DNA from: Erysipelotrichaceae bacterium
GTDB lineage: Bacteria; Bacillota_I; Bacilli_A; Erysipelotrichales; Erysipelotrichaceae
Reading direction: 5' to 3'
Length of the DNA: 64,000 nt
Assembly: GCA_030526485.1 (NCBI GenBank)
Contig: JAUNCS010000004.1
Coordinates: 1-64,000, forward strand
This document shows, in pieces, positions 50,721 to 61,252 of the stretch (its first letter is position 1; the number at the start of each line of letters is the position of its first letter). The notes below the pieces were generated by a model that was given only the letters and a program-made list of their open reading frames with translations, did not search any database and was not told the DNA's origin. Both the position numbers and the translations under genes were made by a program.

Positions 50721-52415
50721 ATGAAAAAATTATTAGGCGTTTTATTAGCATTATTCATGTTAGTCGGCTGCGGTGGCGGTAAGACTGAAAACAATGCTCC
50801 TCAGAGTGGCGGTGACGCTGCTCCAACAGCATCTCAGGTTACTGTTCAGGTACCTGCTGACATCATGAGTATGGACCCTCAGTATGCTACTGATGGTCAA
50901 TCATTCTCAGCACAGAACTTATGTTTCGCTGGTCTATACCAGTTAGACAAAGATGGTAAACCAGTACCAGATATGGCTGAAAGTGTAGATGTTTCTGAAG
51001 ATGGTACAGTTTATACTTTCCATTTAAGAGAATCTTACTGGTCAAATGGTGACAAGGTTACTGCTGATGACTTCGTATTTGGTTGGCAGAGACTTACTTC
51101 TGAAGCTCTAGCTTCTGACTACAACTGGTATTTAGAAACTGCTAACGTTGTAAATGGTGATTGCTACGACACTTCAACAGGTTTAACACCTGAAGATCTA
51201 GGTGTTGAAGCAGTTGACGAATCTACATTCAGAGTTACATTAACTCAGCCTACAGGCTTCTTCATGCAGATCGTTACATTCCCTTCAACTTTCCCTTGCA
51301 ACAGAGCATTCTATGAAACAGTTGGTGATCAGTACGGCTTATCATTAAATAACTTAGTATTCAATGGTCCATACAACATGACATCTTGGGATGGCGGTTA
51401 TGGTTACTCATTCGAATTAAGCGATAAGTACTACGACTACGAAAACTACAAAGCAAACTATGTTGAAAAAGTAAACTTCCGTGTTGTTTCTGATACACAG
51501 TCTGCATTAATGGACTACGAACAGGGTAACTTAGATATCGTTAACCTATCTGGTTCACAGGTTATGGCTAACAAGGGTGTTGAAGGTTTCACTTCTAACC
51601 TTGGTTCATACACTTACTACTTATTAATCAATAATAATTATCTTGCTGCTGATGCTAACCAGGCTACTGCTAACATCAACGTAAGAAAGGCTATGTCATA
51701 CGGTATCGATAGAGAAGATATCGCTAAGACAATCAATGATGGTTCAGTTGCTTCTGAAGGTATCGTTCCATTCAAACTAGCTGGTAACCCAGTAACAGGC
51801 GTTGACTTCCGTGAAGAAGCTGGTGCTGTATGTGGTTACGATCTTGAATTAGCTAAACAGTACGCTGAAACAGCTAAACAGGAATTAGGTGTTGATAAGA
51901 TTTCTATCAACTTACTATACTCTTCTGACCAGGGTGATCCTGAAATCCAGGCATGTACAAGAATTGCTGCTCAGTTAGAAGAAATCGGTTTCGAAGTTAC
52001 ATTAAATCCACAGCCTAAGAAGACTAGATTAAATGTTTACCAGCATGTTGATCTAGCTGCAGGTGATCATGGTGTTGCTGATTTCGAAGTTTCACTAACT
52101 CGTTGGGGTCCTGACTACGGTGATCCTCAGACTTACATGGATCTATTCATCTCTAAGAACACTTCAAACAACCAGGGTGGTTACTGGAGTGATACATATG
52201 ATACTTTAATCAAAGATGCTGAAGCAGCTGGTACTTCTGCTGCTGACAGATGGGCTAAGTTCATCGAAGCTGAAAAGGTTTTAGTTGAAGAAGATTGCGG
52301 TGTAATTCCTGTATACCAGAATGGTACAGCTATGCTAGTTAACCCTAGACTTGTTAGCGGTATCGAATTCCACTCAGCTTCAGTAGACGTATATCGTCAT
52401 ATTGCTGTTAAATAA
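50721..52415 (+). CDS. oppA: oligopeptide-binding lipoprotein OppA
   Basis: 564 residues. Signal peptide with lipobox LVGC (Cys at about 18), then a Gly/Asn-rich tether. The mature part is a family 5 solute-binding protein: PADIMSMDPQYATDGQS, SVDVSEDGTVYTFHLRESYWSNGDKVTADDFVFGWQRL, and ISINLLYSSDQGDPEIQ. It binds peptides outside the membrane for the OppBCDF machinery encoded next. AGGAGGA precedes the ATG. Its codon use is more optimised than its neighbours', suggesting high expression. Confidence 0.95.
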   Translation: MKKLLGVLLALFMLVGCGGGKTENNAPQSGGDAAPTASQVTVQVPADIMSMDPQYATDGQSFSAQNLCFAGLYQLDKDGKPVPDMAESVDVSEDGTVYTFHLRESYWSNGDKVTADDFVFGWQRLTSEALASDYNWYLETANVVNGDCYDTSTGLTPEDLGVEAVDESTFRVTLTQPTGFFMQIVTFPSTFPCNRAFYETVGDQYGLSLNNLVFNGPYNMTSWDGGYGYSFELSDKYYDYENYKANYVEKVNFRVVSDTQSALMDYEQGNLDIVNLSGSQVMANKGVEGFTSNLGSYTYYLLINNNYLAADANQATANINVRKAMSYGIDREDIAKTINDGSVASEGIVPFKLAGNPVTGVDFREEAGAVCGYDLELAKQYAETAKQELGVDKISINLLYSSDQGDPEIQACTRIAAQLEEIGFEVTLNPQPKKTRLNVYQHVDLAAGDHGVADFEVSLTRWGPDYGDPQTYMDLFISKNTSNNQGGYWSDTYDTLIKDAEAAGTSAADRWAKFIEAEKVLVEEDCGVIPVYQNGTAMLVNPRLVSGIEFHSASVDVYRHIAVK

Positions 52416-52438
52416 TTCAGTTATCAAGAATTAATTTA

Positions 52439-52472
52439 TTAGAGCGGTAACGAAAGTTATCGCTCTAATTTG
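52439..52472 (+). terminator. intercistronic hairpin between oppA and oppB
   Basis: TTAGAGCGGTAAC and GTTATCGCTCTAA pair over a GAAA tetraloop. The following sequence (TTTGTT) is a weak T-run, so it likely attenuates readthrough or protects oppA mRNA, giving excess OppA over the transporter subunits. Confidence 0.75.
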
Positions 52473-52492
52473 TTAACAAGGAAGGAGAAGGC

Positions 52493-53428
52493 ATGAAAAA
52501 ATATCTTACAAAAAGAGCATTAGTGTCAGTCGCAACACTATTTGTTATCTTGCTAGTGCTTTTTATTCTGATGGATTTGATGCCAGGTTCACCATTCAAT
52601 GATGAAAAGCTTACTGCTGATCAGTTAGCAGTTCTATATTCAAAGTATGGATTAGATAAGCCGATCATCGTTAGATTCTTTATCTATGTCAAAAACATGC
52701 TTACTGGTGACTTTGGTATTTCATATACTATCAATAAAAACTTCGCTGTTAGCGAAATGTTAAAAGGAAGACTTAGCGTATCATTAATGGTTGGTGCTAT
52801 GGCAATGGTTGTTGGTACAATCTTTGGATTGATCCTTGGCATCGCTTCAGCATTAAATCACAATACATGGATTGATAACCTATGTTCTATCATCGCTGTA
52901 TTTGGTGTTTCTATCCCATCATACGTATGTGGTCTATTATTATGTTATTTCTTGGCATACAAGTTGAAACTGTTCCCTATTCTATTTGATAGAGGACGTC
53001 CATTCTATTCATTAGTACTTCCGGCTTTAGCTTTATCAGTATCGCCTACTGCTAATATTGCCAGATTTACTCGTTCAGAAATGATTGATGTATTAAATTC
53101 AAACTTCATTTCTTTAGTACAGTCTAAGGGTGTTAAGGACTATAAAGTAATTGTTAAGCACGCTTTAAGAAATACTTTAATCCCAATTGTAACTGTTATG
53201 GGTCCGCTACTTGCTGGTCTATTAACTGGTTCAAGTGTTATTGAAAAGATCTTTGGTATCCCTGGTATCGGTAACCTGATGATTCAGGGTATTCAGTTCA
53301 ATGACTATAATGTAACAATCGCTTGTTCATTTATTTATTCAATTATCTACGTTGTGATTATGTTTGTAGTTGACTTACTATATGGCGTAATCGATCCACG
53401 TATCAGAATTACTAAGGAGGGCGCTTAA
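52493..53428 (+). CDS. oppB: oligopeptide ABC transporter permease OppB
   Basis: 311 residues with six predicted helices. First helix at about 8-30, then MPGSPFNDEKLTADQLAVL, the family's external segment. The EAA loop contacting the ATPases is RFTRSEMIDVLNSNFISLVQSKGV, followed by HALRNTLIPIVTVMGPLLAGLLTGSSVIEKIFGIPGIG. It pairs with OppC to form the channel. AAGGAAGGAG precedes the ATG. Confidence 0.95.
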   Translation: MKKYLTKRALVSVATLFVILLVLFILMDLMPGSPFNDEKLTADQLAVLYSKYGLDKPIIVRFFIYVKNMLTGDFGISYTINKNFAVSEMLKGRLSVSLMVGAMAMVVGTIFGLILGIASALNHNTWIDNLCSIIAVFGVSIPSYVCGLLLCYFLAYKLKLFPILFDRGRPFYSLVLPALALSVSPTANIARFTRSEMIDVLNSNFISLVQSKGVKDYKVIVKHALRNTLIPIVTVMGPLLAGLLTGSSVIEKIFGIPGIGNLMIQGIQFNDYNVTIACSFIYSIIYVVIMFVVDLLYGVIDPRIRITKEGA

Positions 53429-53430
53429 TC

Positions 53431-54450
53431 ATGTCTCAAATCGATGTATTAGACCATGAATTTGAAGAAGATGATTTCTCCTTCGCCCATGACGCTGATG
53501 CGAAACTTGTGGATAAAAACTTCAAGGCTACATCTTATTTAAAGGATGTATGGTCTAACTTTATTAAAAATAAGGGTGCTATTATTGGCTTTGTCATTGT
53601 TGTCTTCTTTATCTTTATGGCAATCTTTGGCCCAAGCTTTAATGCCCACACTTACAAATCAATCATCAAGGGCCATGAATATCTGACTCCTAGAGTTCCT
53701 GGCTTACAGAAACTAGGTATCTTCAATGGTACTTATAAGGGTTACAACATGTACGAAGGTGACCTATCTAATGTCTTTTACTGGTTCGGTACTGATGAAC
53801 AGGGTAGAGATATCTGGACAAGAGTATGGTCTGGTACAAGAGTTTCTCTAATCATTGCCTTTGCTGCAGTTATCATCGATATCTGCATCGGTATGATTTA
53901 CGGTATGATTTCTGGTTTCTTTGGTGGCAAAGTTGATATGATTATGCAAAGATTTGCAGAAATCCTGAATGGTGTACCAACACTGGTTGTTGTTACTCTA
54001 TTAGGTTTAGTTCTACCTGCTGGTATGACATCAATTATCTTTGCGTTAATGATAACTGGTTGGATTCCAATGGAAAGAATTGCCAGAGCCCAGGTTTTAA
54101 AGGTTAAGGAACAGGAATATGTACTTGCTTCTAGAACTCTAGGTGCCAGCAACTTCAAGTTAATTTTCTCTGAAATCCTGCCAAATATCTTTGGTCAGGT
54201 AATTGTAACTTCAATGTTCTCAATTCCAAATGCTATCTTCCTTGAGGCTTACCTGTCTTTCTTAGGTCTAGGTGTTCCTCAACCAATGGCTTCACTGGGT
54301 TCATTAGTTTCTGATGGATATAAGTCAATGACTACTTTCCCTCATATTCTTTTATCTCCAGTAATTGCTATGTCTGTACTAATGTTAGCCTTCAACTTAT
54401 TCGCTGATGGTTTAAGAGATGCATTTGACCCTAAGATGTTAAATAAGTAA
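53431..54450 (+). CDS. oppC: oligopeptide ABC transporter permease OppC
   Basis: 339 residues. A cytoplasmic N-terminus (1-45) is followed by six helices. The conserved YWFGTDEQGRDIWTRVWSG region and the EAA loop MERIARAQVLKVKEQEYVLASRTLGASN are clear. YLSFLGLGVPQPMASLGSLVSDG follows near the C-terminus. It starts two bases after oppB, with AAGGAGGG upstream. Confidence 0.95.
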   Translation: MSQIDVLDHEFEEDDFSFAHDADAKLVDKNFKATSYLKDVWSNFIKNKGAIIGFVIVVFFIFMAIFGPSFNAHTYKSIIKGHEYLTPRVPGLQKLGIFNGTYKGYNMYEGDLSNVFYWFGTDEQGRDIWTRVWSGTRVSLIIAFAAVIIDICIGMIYGMISGFFGGKVDMIMQRFAEILNGVPTLVVVTLLGLVLPAGMTSIIFALMITGWIPMERIARAQVLKVKEQEYVLASRTLGASNFKLIFSEILPNIFGQVIVTSMFSIPNAIFLEAYLSFLGLGVPQPMASLGSLVSDGYKSMTTFPHILLSPVIAMSVLMLAFNLFADGLRDAFDPKMLNK

Positions 54451-54461
54451 GGAAGATATTT

Positions 54462-55559
54462 ATGAGCGAAAAAGTAAAAAGAAATAAAAAAGATCGCATT
54501 CTTTATATTCGTGATCTAAACATATCTTTCCAGACTACCTATGGTAAGGTACAGGCTATCAGAGGTGTCAGACTGGACTTATTCAGAGGCGAAACTATCG
54601 CTATCGTTGGTGAATCAGGTTCAGGTAAATCAGTTACAGTTAAGACTATTATGGGTATCCTTGATTCAAATGGTCATATCGATACCGGTTCAATTATTTA
54701 TAATCATCGCAATGAAAACGGTGATTTAGAACCAGTAGATATGGTTCAGTTATCACAAAAGGAAATCCGTTACAAATATTGTGGTAAAAAGATTGCCATG
54801 GTCTTCCAGGATCCAATGACTTCATTAGACCCTACTATGACTATTGGTAAGCAGATTATGGAACCAATGTTTGAACACCTTAATATTTCTAAGGAAGAAG
54901 CTAAGGCTAAATGCTTACAGCTATTAGCTGACGTTGGTATCGATAATCCTGATAAGCGTTTCAAACAGTATCCACATGAATTATCTGGTGGTATGAGACA
55001 GAGAGTCGTTATTGCGATTGCTCTAGCTTGTGACCCAGAAATTCTAATCTGTGATGAACCAACAACTGCTCTGGATGTTACTATTCAGGCAAAAATCCTG
55101 GAATTAATTAAAGAATTACAGGACAAAAAAGGCATTTCTGTTATCTACATTACTCACGACTTAGGTGTAGTAGCCAAGGTTGCCGACTATGTTGCGGTAA
55201 TGTATGCTGGTAGAATTGTTGAAAAAGGTAAGATCGAAGAAGTATTCTATGACCCACGTCATCCATATACTTGGGGTCTATTAAGTTCAATGCCTGATAC
55301 AGACACTGATTCTCATAGACTATTCGCTATCCCTGGTTCTCCACCAAATCTAATGGAAAAGGTTGTTGGTGATGCATTTGCACCACGTAACCCATTTGCC
55401 TTAAAGATTGATTATCGTGAAGAACCACCAATGTATGATGTAGGCGGACAGCATAGAGTTGCTTCATGGCTTGCAGACCCACGTGCTCCAAAAGTTGAGC
55501 TGCCTAAGGAACTGCAGGACAAATTAGCTAAGATGAAGAAGGAGGCTGGACTAGAATAA
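54462..55559 (+). CDS. oppD: oligopeptide ABC transporter ATPase OppD
   Basis: 365 residues. Walker [15 protein letters not shown]-loop VFQDPMTSLDPTMTIG, signature LSGGMRQRVVIA, Walker B EILICDEPTTALD and the H-loop in ITHDLGVV. The OppD/F C-terminal extension (HPYTWGLLSSMPD, IPGSPPNLMEKVVGDAFAPRNPFA) lacks the four-cysteine Fe-S site seen in many OppD proteins, apart from replacements in that stretch. It powers peptide import with OppF, whose ATG overlaps its stop. Confidence 0.95.
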   Translation: MSEKVKRNKKDRILYIRDLNISFQTTYGKVQAIRGVRLDLFRGETIAIVGESGSGKSVTVKTIMGILDSNGHIDTGSIIYNHRNENGDLEPVDMVQLSQKEIRYKYCGKKIAMVFQDPMTSLDPTMTIGKQIMEPMFEHLNISKEEAKAKCLQLLADVGIDNPDKRFKQYPHELSGGMRQRVVIAIALACDPEILICDEPTTALDVTIQAKILELIKELQDKKGISVIYITHDLGVVAKVADYVAVMYAGRIVEKGKIEEVFYDPRHPYTWGLLSSMPDTDTDSHRLFAIPGSPPNLMEKVVGDAFAPRNPFALKIDYREEPPMYDVGGQHRVASWLADPRAPKVELPKELQDKLAKMKKEAGLE

Positions 55560-56488
55560 TGAGTGAAAGAAAAGTACTTCTTCATGTAGAAGGATTAAAA
55601 CAACATTTCAAAATTTCTAAGAAATTTACTACTAAAGCCGTAGATGGTATCAGCTTTGATATCTATGAAGGTGAAACTTACGGTCTGGTAGGTGAATCTG
55701 GTTCAGGTAAATCTACAACTGGTCGTTCTATCATCAGACTGTATGATCCAACTGATGGCAAGATTATCTTCGATGGTCATGACATCTCTGGCAAATTAAG
55801 CAAGGAAGACGAAAAATTCCTACGTACAAATATGCAAATGATCTTCCAGGATCCAATGGCATGTTTAAATCCACGTAAGAAGGTTTCTCAGATTATTGCG
55901 GAAGGCCTAGAAATCCAGCATATCTGCAATTCTAAGGAAGAAGTTGAAGAAAAAGTAAACACTATCTTAGAAAAGGTTGGTCTATCTAAGGAACAGGGTA
56001 CTCGTTTCCCTCATCAGTTCTCAGGTGGTCAGCGTCAAAGAGTTGGTATTGCCAGAGCCCTGGTTATGAATCCAAAGCTGGTAATTGCCGATGAATGTAT
56101 TTCTGCTCTGGACGTTTCTATTCAGGCTCAGGTCGTAAATATGATGAAGGACTTGCAGGATGAATTAGGTACAACATATCTATTCATTGCGCATGACCTT
56201 TCAATGGTTAAGTATATTTCTGATCGTATTGGTGTTATGCATTTAGGTCATTTAGTAGAAACTGGTACTACTGATGAAATCTTTGAAAACCCAATCCATC
56301 CTTATACTAAGTCATTATTAAGTGCTATTCCTCATCCAAATCCAATCGTGGAAAAGAAGAGAGTGGCTCTTACTTATGACAAGAATAAAGAAGGTGTTGA
56401 TTACACTAAGGGTACTCAGCACTTTGTGAGTGATACTCACTATGTATTGGCAACTGATGAAGAATTTGCCAAGTGGACTGCTAAATAA
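55559..56488 (+). CDS. oppF: oligopeptide ABC transporter ATPase OppF
   Basis: 309 residues. Walker [16 protein letters not shown]-loop [14 protein letters not shown], signature [15 protein letters not shown], Walker [14 protein letters not shown]-loop FIAHDLSMV, and the C-terminal [16 protein letters not shown]. Its start overlaps the oppD stop (TAATG) with AAGGAGG upstream. It completes the opp operon, and a terminator follows. Confidence 0.95.
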   Translation: MSERKVLLHVEGLKQHFKISKKFTTKAVDGISFDIYEGETYGLVGESGSGKSTTGRSIIRLYDPTDGKIIFDGHDISGKLSKEDEKFLRTNMQMIFQDPMACLNPRKKVSQIIAEGLEIQHICNSKEEVEEKVNTILEKVGLSKEQGTRFPHQFSGGQRQRVGIARALVMNPKLVIADECISALDVSIQAQVVNMMKDLQDELGTTYLFIAHDLSMVKYISDRIGVMHLGHLVETGTTDEIFENPIHPYTKSLLSAIPHPNPIVEKKRVALTYDKNKEGVDYTKGTQHFVSDTHYVLATDEEFAKWTAK

Positions 56489-56492
56489 TTTC

Positions 56493-56523
56493 AAAACGTC
56501 ACTTTTTTAAAGTGGCGTTTTTA
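56493..56523 (+). terminator. terminator of the opp operon
   Basis: AACGTCACTT and AAGTGGCGTT pair over a T-rich loop, followed by TTTTAT. Confidence 0.85.
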
Positions 56524-56539
56524 TAAAAAGGAGTAATTT

Positions 56540-57169
56540 ATGATTTTTGCGATGCCGGTAAGATATGGTGATGGTGAATACTGCAAGACCTACTATATGG
56601 TGGAATATAACCATGATATGTTACTTAATAATGGTCAAAACATTTATCTGGTAGCCGATAAAAGAATGGTAGAAGATGCCGTTAATAAGTGTGATGTCTT
56701 ATTTGTGCCAGGTGGTTTGGATATCAATCCAAAAAGATATAACGAAGAAAATACTGGTACCAAGGAATTTCTGGATGAAATAGATGAACTGGACTATGCC
56801 TTGATTGATGCCTTTTATAAGGCAGGCAAACCAATTATTGGAATCTGCAGGGGTCATCAGATTATCAATGTCTTCTTTGGTGGAACCCTGTATCAGGATA
56901 TTGCTGATCATGATGATGTATTCCATAATGTCACATTAAAGAAGGGTGGCTTCGTTGATAAGATTTATAATTGTGAGACGCTAAGAGTCAATTCTTATCA
57001 TCATCAGAATATCAAGGATGTCGCACCGGGTTTTGAAGTAGTAGCTGTAAGTGAAGATGGCTATGTTGAGGCAATACAGAAAGACAATATCTATTCTGTG
57101 CAATGGCATCCGGAAATGTATGATGCGGACACATACTTTAAAGGTTTATTAGAAAAAGTACTAAAATAA
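56540..57169 (+). CDS. gamma-glutamyl-GABA hydrolase family (peptidase C26) protein
   Basis: 209 residues, a class I glutamine amidotransferase-like fold. The nucleophile elbow is GICRGHQIINVFFGG (Cys at about 97), and the His-Glu pair is QWHPEMYD near 185. VPGGLDINPKRYNEE is typical of the PuuD branch, which cleaves gamma-glutamyl amides. The substrate may be a gamma-glutamyl compound delivered by peptide uptake. AAAAGGAG precedes the ATG; the gene lies between the opp terminator and its own. Confidence 0.88.
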   Translation: MIFAMPVRYGDGEYCKTYYMVEYNHDMLLNNGQNIYLVADKRMVEDAVNKCDVLFVPGGLDINPKRYNEENTGTKEFLDEIDELDYALIDAFYKAGKPIIGICRGHQIINVFFGGTLYQDIADHDDVFHNVTLKKGGFVDKIYNCETLRVNSYHHQNIKDVAPGFEVVAVSEDGYVEAIQKDNIYSVQWHPEMYDADTYFKGLLEKVLK

Positions 57170-57190
57170 GCAGTAATGCTTATTTTTTTA
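57163..57190 (+). terminator. terminator of the C26 hydrolase gene
   Basis: AAAATAAGC and GCTTATTTT pair over AGTAAT, then TTT. It overlaps the stop codon. Confidence 0.88.
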
Positions 57191-57194
57191 CTTA

Positions 57195-57223
57195 TTACAC
57201 TAAGGAATAATAAAGTATATAAT
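57195..57223 (+). promoter_or_regulatory. purine permease promoter
   Basis: TTACAC (57195-57200), 17 bases, TATAAT (57218-57223). The leader is only about 33 bases, so there is no room for a purine riboswitch. Confidence 0.75.
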
Positions 57224-57262
57224 TGAAAAGTATTTTGTTTAGAATTTGAAAGGGGAAACAAA

Positions 57263-58687
57263 ATGTTTGAAAAATTATTTCATCTAAAAGAACACAAGAC
57301 TGATGTGAAAACAGAAGTGATTGCTGGTCTTACAACTTTCATGACTATGGCATACATCATTGCCCTTAATCCAAATCTATTAACAGGCTTTGATGTAGGT
57401 TCACCTTTATGGAACGGTGTATTCCTGGCTACTTGTATCGCATCTGGTTTTGGCACAGCTTTAATGGCAATTTTAGCAAATAAGCCATTCGCTATGGCTC
57501 CTGGTATGGGTCTTAACTCATTCTTTGCGGTAGTTGTAGCTAATATCGCAAGTATTGCTGGTGTAAGCTATACAGTTGGCTTCCAGGCAGGTCTTTGCAT
57601 TATCTTGATCGAAGGTATTGTCTTTGTAATCTTATCAGTACTAAATGTACGTAAGGAAATCGTTAAGTCAATTCCTCTAGGCGTTAGAATGGGTATTTCA
57701 CCAGCTATCGGTATTATGTTACTTAATATCGGTTTTGGTTCTAACTGTGGTATCTATTCTGAAACTGGTGGTCCTTTCTATGCAATGGCTAACTTCTTTG
57801 GTGCTTTAACTGCATCATATGCCAAGGAAACTATGGGCTCTGGTTTTGCACCAATGGTACTTACTGTAATCACAATGTTTGTTGGTTTATTCGCAATCAT
57901 TTTCTTTGATCACAAGAAAGTAAAAGGCTCTGTATTATACGGTATGCTTACAGCTTCTCTTGTTTACTGGACAGGTGAAGCAGTATTCCTACATACTAAT
58001 CCATTTGCTTCATTAGCTGCAGCAAGCTTTATTCCACCATTCAAGGATTTAGTAAATGTTACATTATTCAAGTTTGACTTCAACACACTATTCTCACTTG
58101 GTTCATTTACTGTAATTACTCTGGTATTAACTTTCTGCATCATCGATATGTTTGATACTATCGGTACTTTCGTAGGTACAGCTAGCAGAGCTGGTCTATT
58201 AGATAAGGAAGGCAATATGCCTCAGATGAAGGAAGCTCTATTATCAGATGCGGTTGGTACTATGGTAGGTTCTTGCCTTGGTACTTCTACAGTTACTACT
58301 TTCGTAGAATCAGCATCAGGCGTAGAAGCAGGTGGCCGTACAGGTCTTACTGCCTTAACTACTTCAGTATTATTCTTTGCTTGTATGTTTATTGCACCTA
58401 TCGCTGCTATTATTCCAGCAGCTGCTACGTCAAGTGCACTAATCTATGTAGGTATCTTAATGCTTTCAGGTCTTAAGAATATCGACTTCGATGATATGTC
58501 AGTTACAGTACCAGTATTCATTATGCTTATCGCTATGCCTGTATCTGGTTCAATTGGCCATGGTATTGGTTTAGGCTTAATCGCTTATACAGTAATCAAG
58601 TACTTAACTGGTAAGGCTAAGGATGTTTCTTGGTTAACATTAATCATCTCATTACTATTTGTAGTTAAGTTCTTTATCGCACTTTAA
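57263..58687 (+). CDS. AzgA-type (NCS2) guanine/hypoxanthine/adenine permease
   Basis: 474 residues, about 13-14 membrane segments. AzgA signatures: TEVIAGLTTFMTMAYIIALNP, KPFAMAPGMGLNSFFAVVV, GVRMGISPAIGIMLLNIG, FDTIGTFVGTASRAGLLDKEGN, and GTSTVTTFVESASGVEAGGRTGLTAL. It imports purine bases by proton symport. GAAAGGGGAAAC precedes the ATG. It stands alone with its own promoter and terminator. Confidence 0.93.
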   Translation: MFEKLFHLKEHKTDVKTEVIAGLTTFMTMAYIIALNPNLLTGFDVGSPLWNGVFLATCIASGFGTALMAILANKPFAMAPGMGLNSFFAVVVANIASIAGVSYTVGFQAGLCIILIEGIVFVILSVLNVRKEIVKSIPLGVRMGISPAIGIMLLNIGFGSNCGIYSETGGPFYAMANFFGALTASYAKETMGSGFAPMVLTVITMFVGLFAIIFFDHKKVKGSVLYGMLTASLVYWTGEAVFLHTNPFASLAAASFIPPFKDLVNVTLFKFDFNTLFSLGSFTVITLVLTFCIIDMFDTIGTFVGTASRAGLLDKEGNMPQMKEALLSDAVGTMVGSCLGTSTVTTFVESASGVEAGGRTGLTALTTSVLFFACMFIAPIAAIIPAAATSSALIYVGILMLSGLKNIDFDDMSVTVPVFIMLIAMPVSGSIGHGIGLGLIAYTVIKYLTGKAKDVSWLTLIISLLFVVKFFIAL

Positions 58688-58705
58688 TTAATAGTGATTG
58701 AATAT

Positions 58706-58748
58706 AAAAAAATCCACCTTAATTTAATATAAGGTGGATTTTTTTAAA
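58706..58748. terminator. bidirectional terminator between purine permease and EIIA genes
   Basis: AAAAAATCCACCTTA and TAAGGTGGATTTTTT form a long stem with T-runs on both strands. Confidence 0.93.
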
Positions 58749-59240
58749 TATTGATTTGTTGAGCTTTATTAACTTCTCCAAAATCAATGTAATTATATGT
58801 TTTTCCTTCTACTGGTTCAGTAATAATCAGCATTGTTGTTTTGTGATAGCCTGCTTTTTCAACTTCATTAAAGTCTACTTCAACAATGATTTCACCAGCT
58901 TTAACAGTATCTCCCAGATTCTTTAATGTTTTAAAGCCTTTGCCATTCAATGAAACAGTATCGATACCGATATGAACTAAATAAGCAGTTCCATCAGTTG
59001 CTCTAACTCCAAAAGCGTGTCCTGTAGGGAAAACAACTTCAAGAGTTCCGTTAACAGGGGAAACAATCTTATTTGAAGTTGGTTCAATCGCCACTGTCTT
59101 TCCCATCATTTCTTCTGCGAAAACCGGATCAGCAATTTCTTTAGCAGGAATGAAATTTCCATCACACATTGCTACAACAACGTTATCCGCAACTTCGATA
59201 ACTGTTTCTTCCTTTTTGAATAATTTATCAAATAAGCCCA

Positions 59241-59241
<1 letters not shown>
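58744..59241 (-). CDS. PTS EIIA, glucose/beta-glucoside type (Crr-like)
   Basis: 165 residues from the ATG at 59241, which overlaps the glucosidase stop (TAATG), with GGAG upstream. His75 in FPTGHAFGV and His90 in VHIGIDTV are at the same positions as in E. coli EIIA-Glc. It passes phosphate from HPr to an EIIB domain. The EIIBC gene at 61253-62638 has no EIIA domain, so this free-standing protein is its likely partner. Confidence 0.93.
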
Positions 59242-60838
<1,597 letters not shown>

Positions 60839-60866
60839 TGAATTCGAATTCAAAAGGAGACGACTT

Positions 60867-61241
60867 ATGAATGAAACTATTTCAACAGAATTAGCTCCAA
60901 AGGCAATTGGGCCATATTCTCAAGCTATCAAATCTGGTAACTTATTATTCTTATCTGGAGTAATGCCAATTAATCCAGAAACAAGTGAACTGGAAGAAAG
61001 CGACATTGTGGTTCAGGCATCAAGAATTATGAAGAATGTTGATGCACTATTAAATGCTGCAGGCTATTCTGTGAATGACGTTGTCAAAACAACATGTTTC
61101 TTAGCAAACATAGAAGACTTCGCTAAGTTTAATGAAGTATACGCTGATTATTTTGTTTCAAAGCCAGCAAGATCTTGCGTTGCAGTTAAAGATCTTCCTA
61201 AAAAGGCATTAGTTGAAGTAGAAGTAATCGCAAGCAAATAA
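60867..61241 (+). CDS. ridA: RidA/YjgF-family enamine/imine deaminase
   Basis: 124 residues. Family signature at the end: RSCVAVKDLPKKALVEVEVIA with the Arg that binds the substrate carboxylate. GPYSQAIKSGNLLFLSGVMPI is at 17-37. RidA hydrolyses reactive 2-aminoacrylate-type enamines released by PLP enzymes. It leads an operon that ends with a PLP aminotransferase, a plausible source of such intermediates. AAAAGGAGAC precedes the ATG. Confidence 0.93.
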   Translation: MNETISTELAPKAIGPYSQAIKSGNLLFLSGVMPINPETSELEESDIVVQASRIMKNVDALLNAAGYSVNDVVKTTCFLANIEDFAKFNEVYADYFVSKPARSCVAVKDLPKKALVEVEVIASK

Positions 61242-61252
61242 GGAGAAAATTT

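Noticed and set aside
57224-57262. Purine riboswitch before the purine permease
   Set aside because: The leader between the likely start point and ATG is only about 33 bases, too short for the aptamer.
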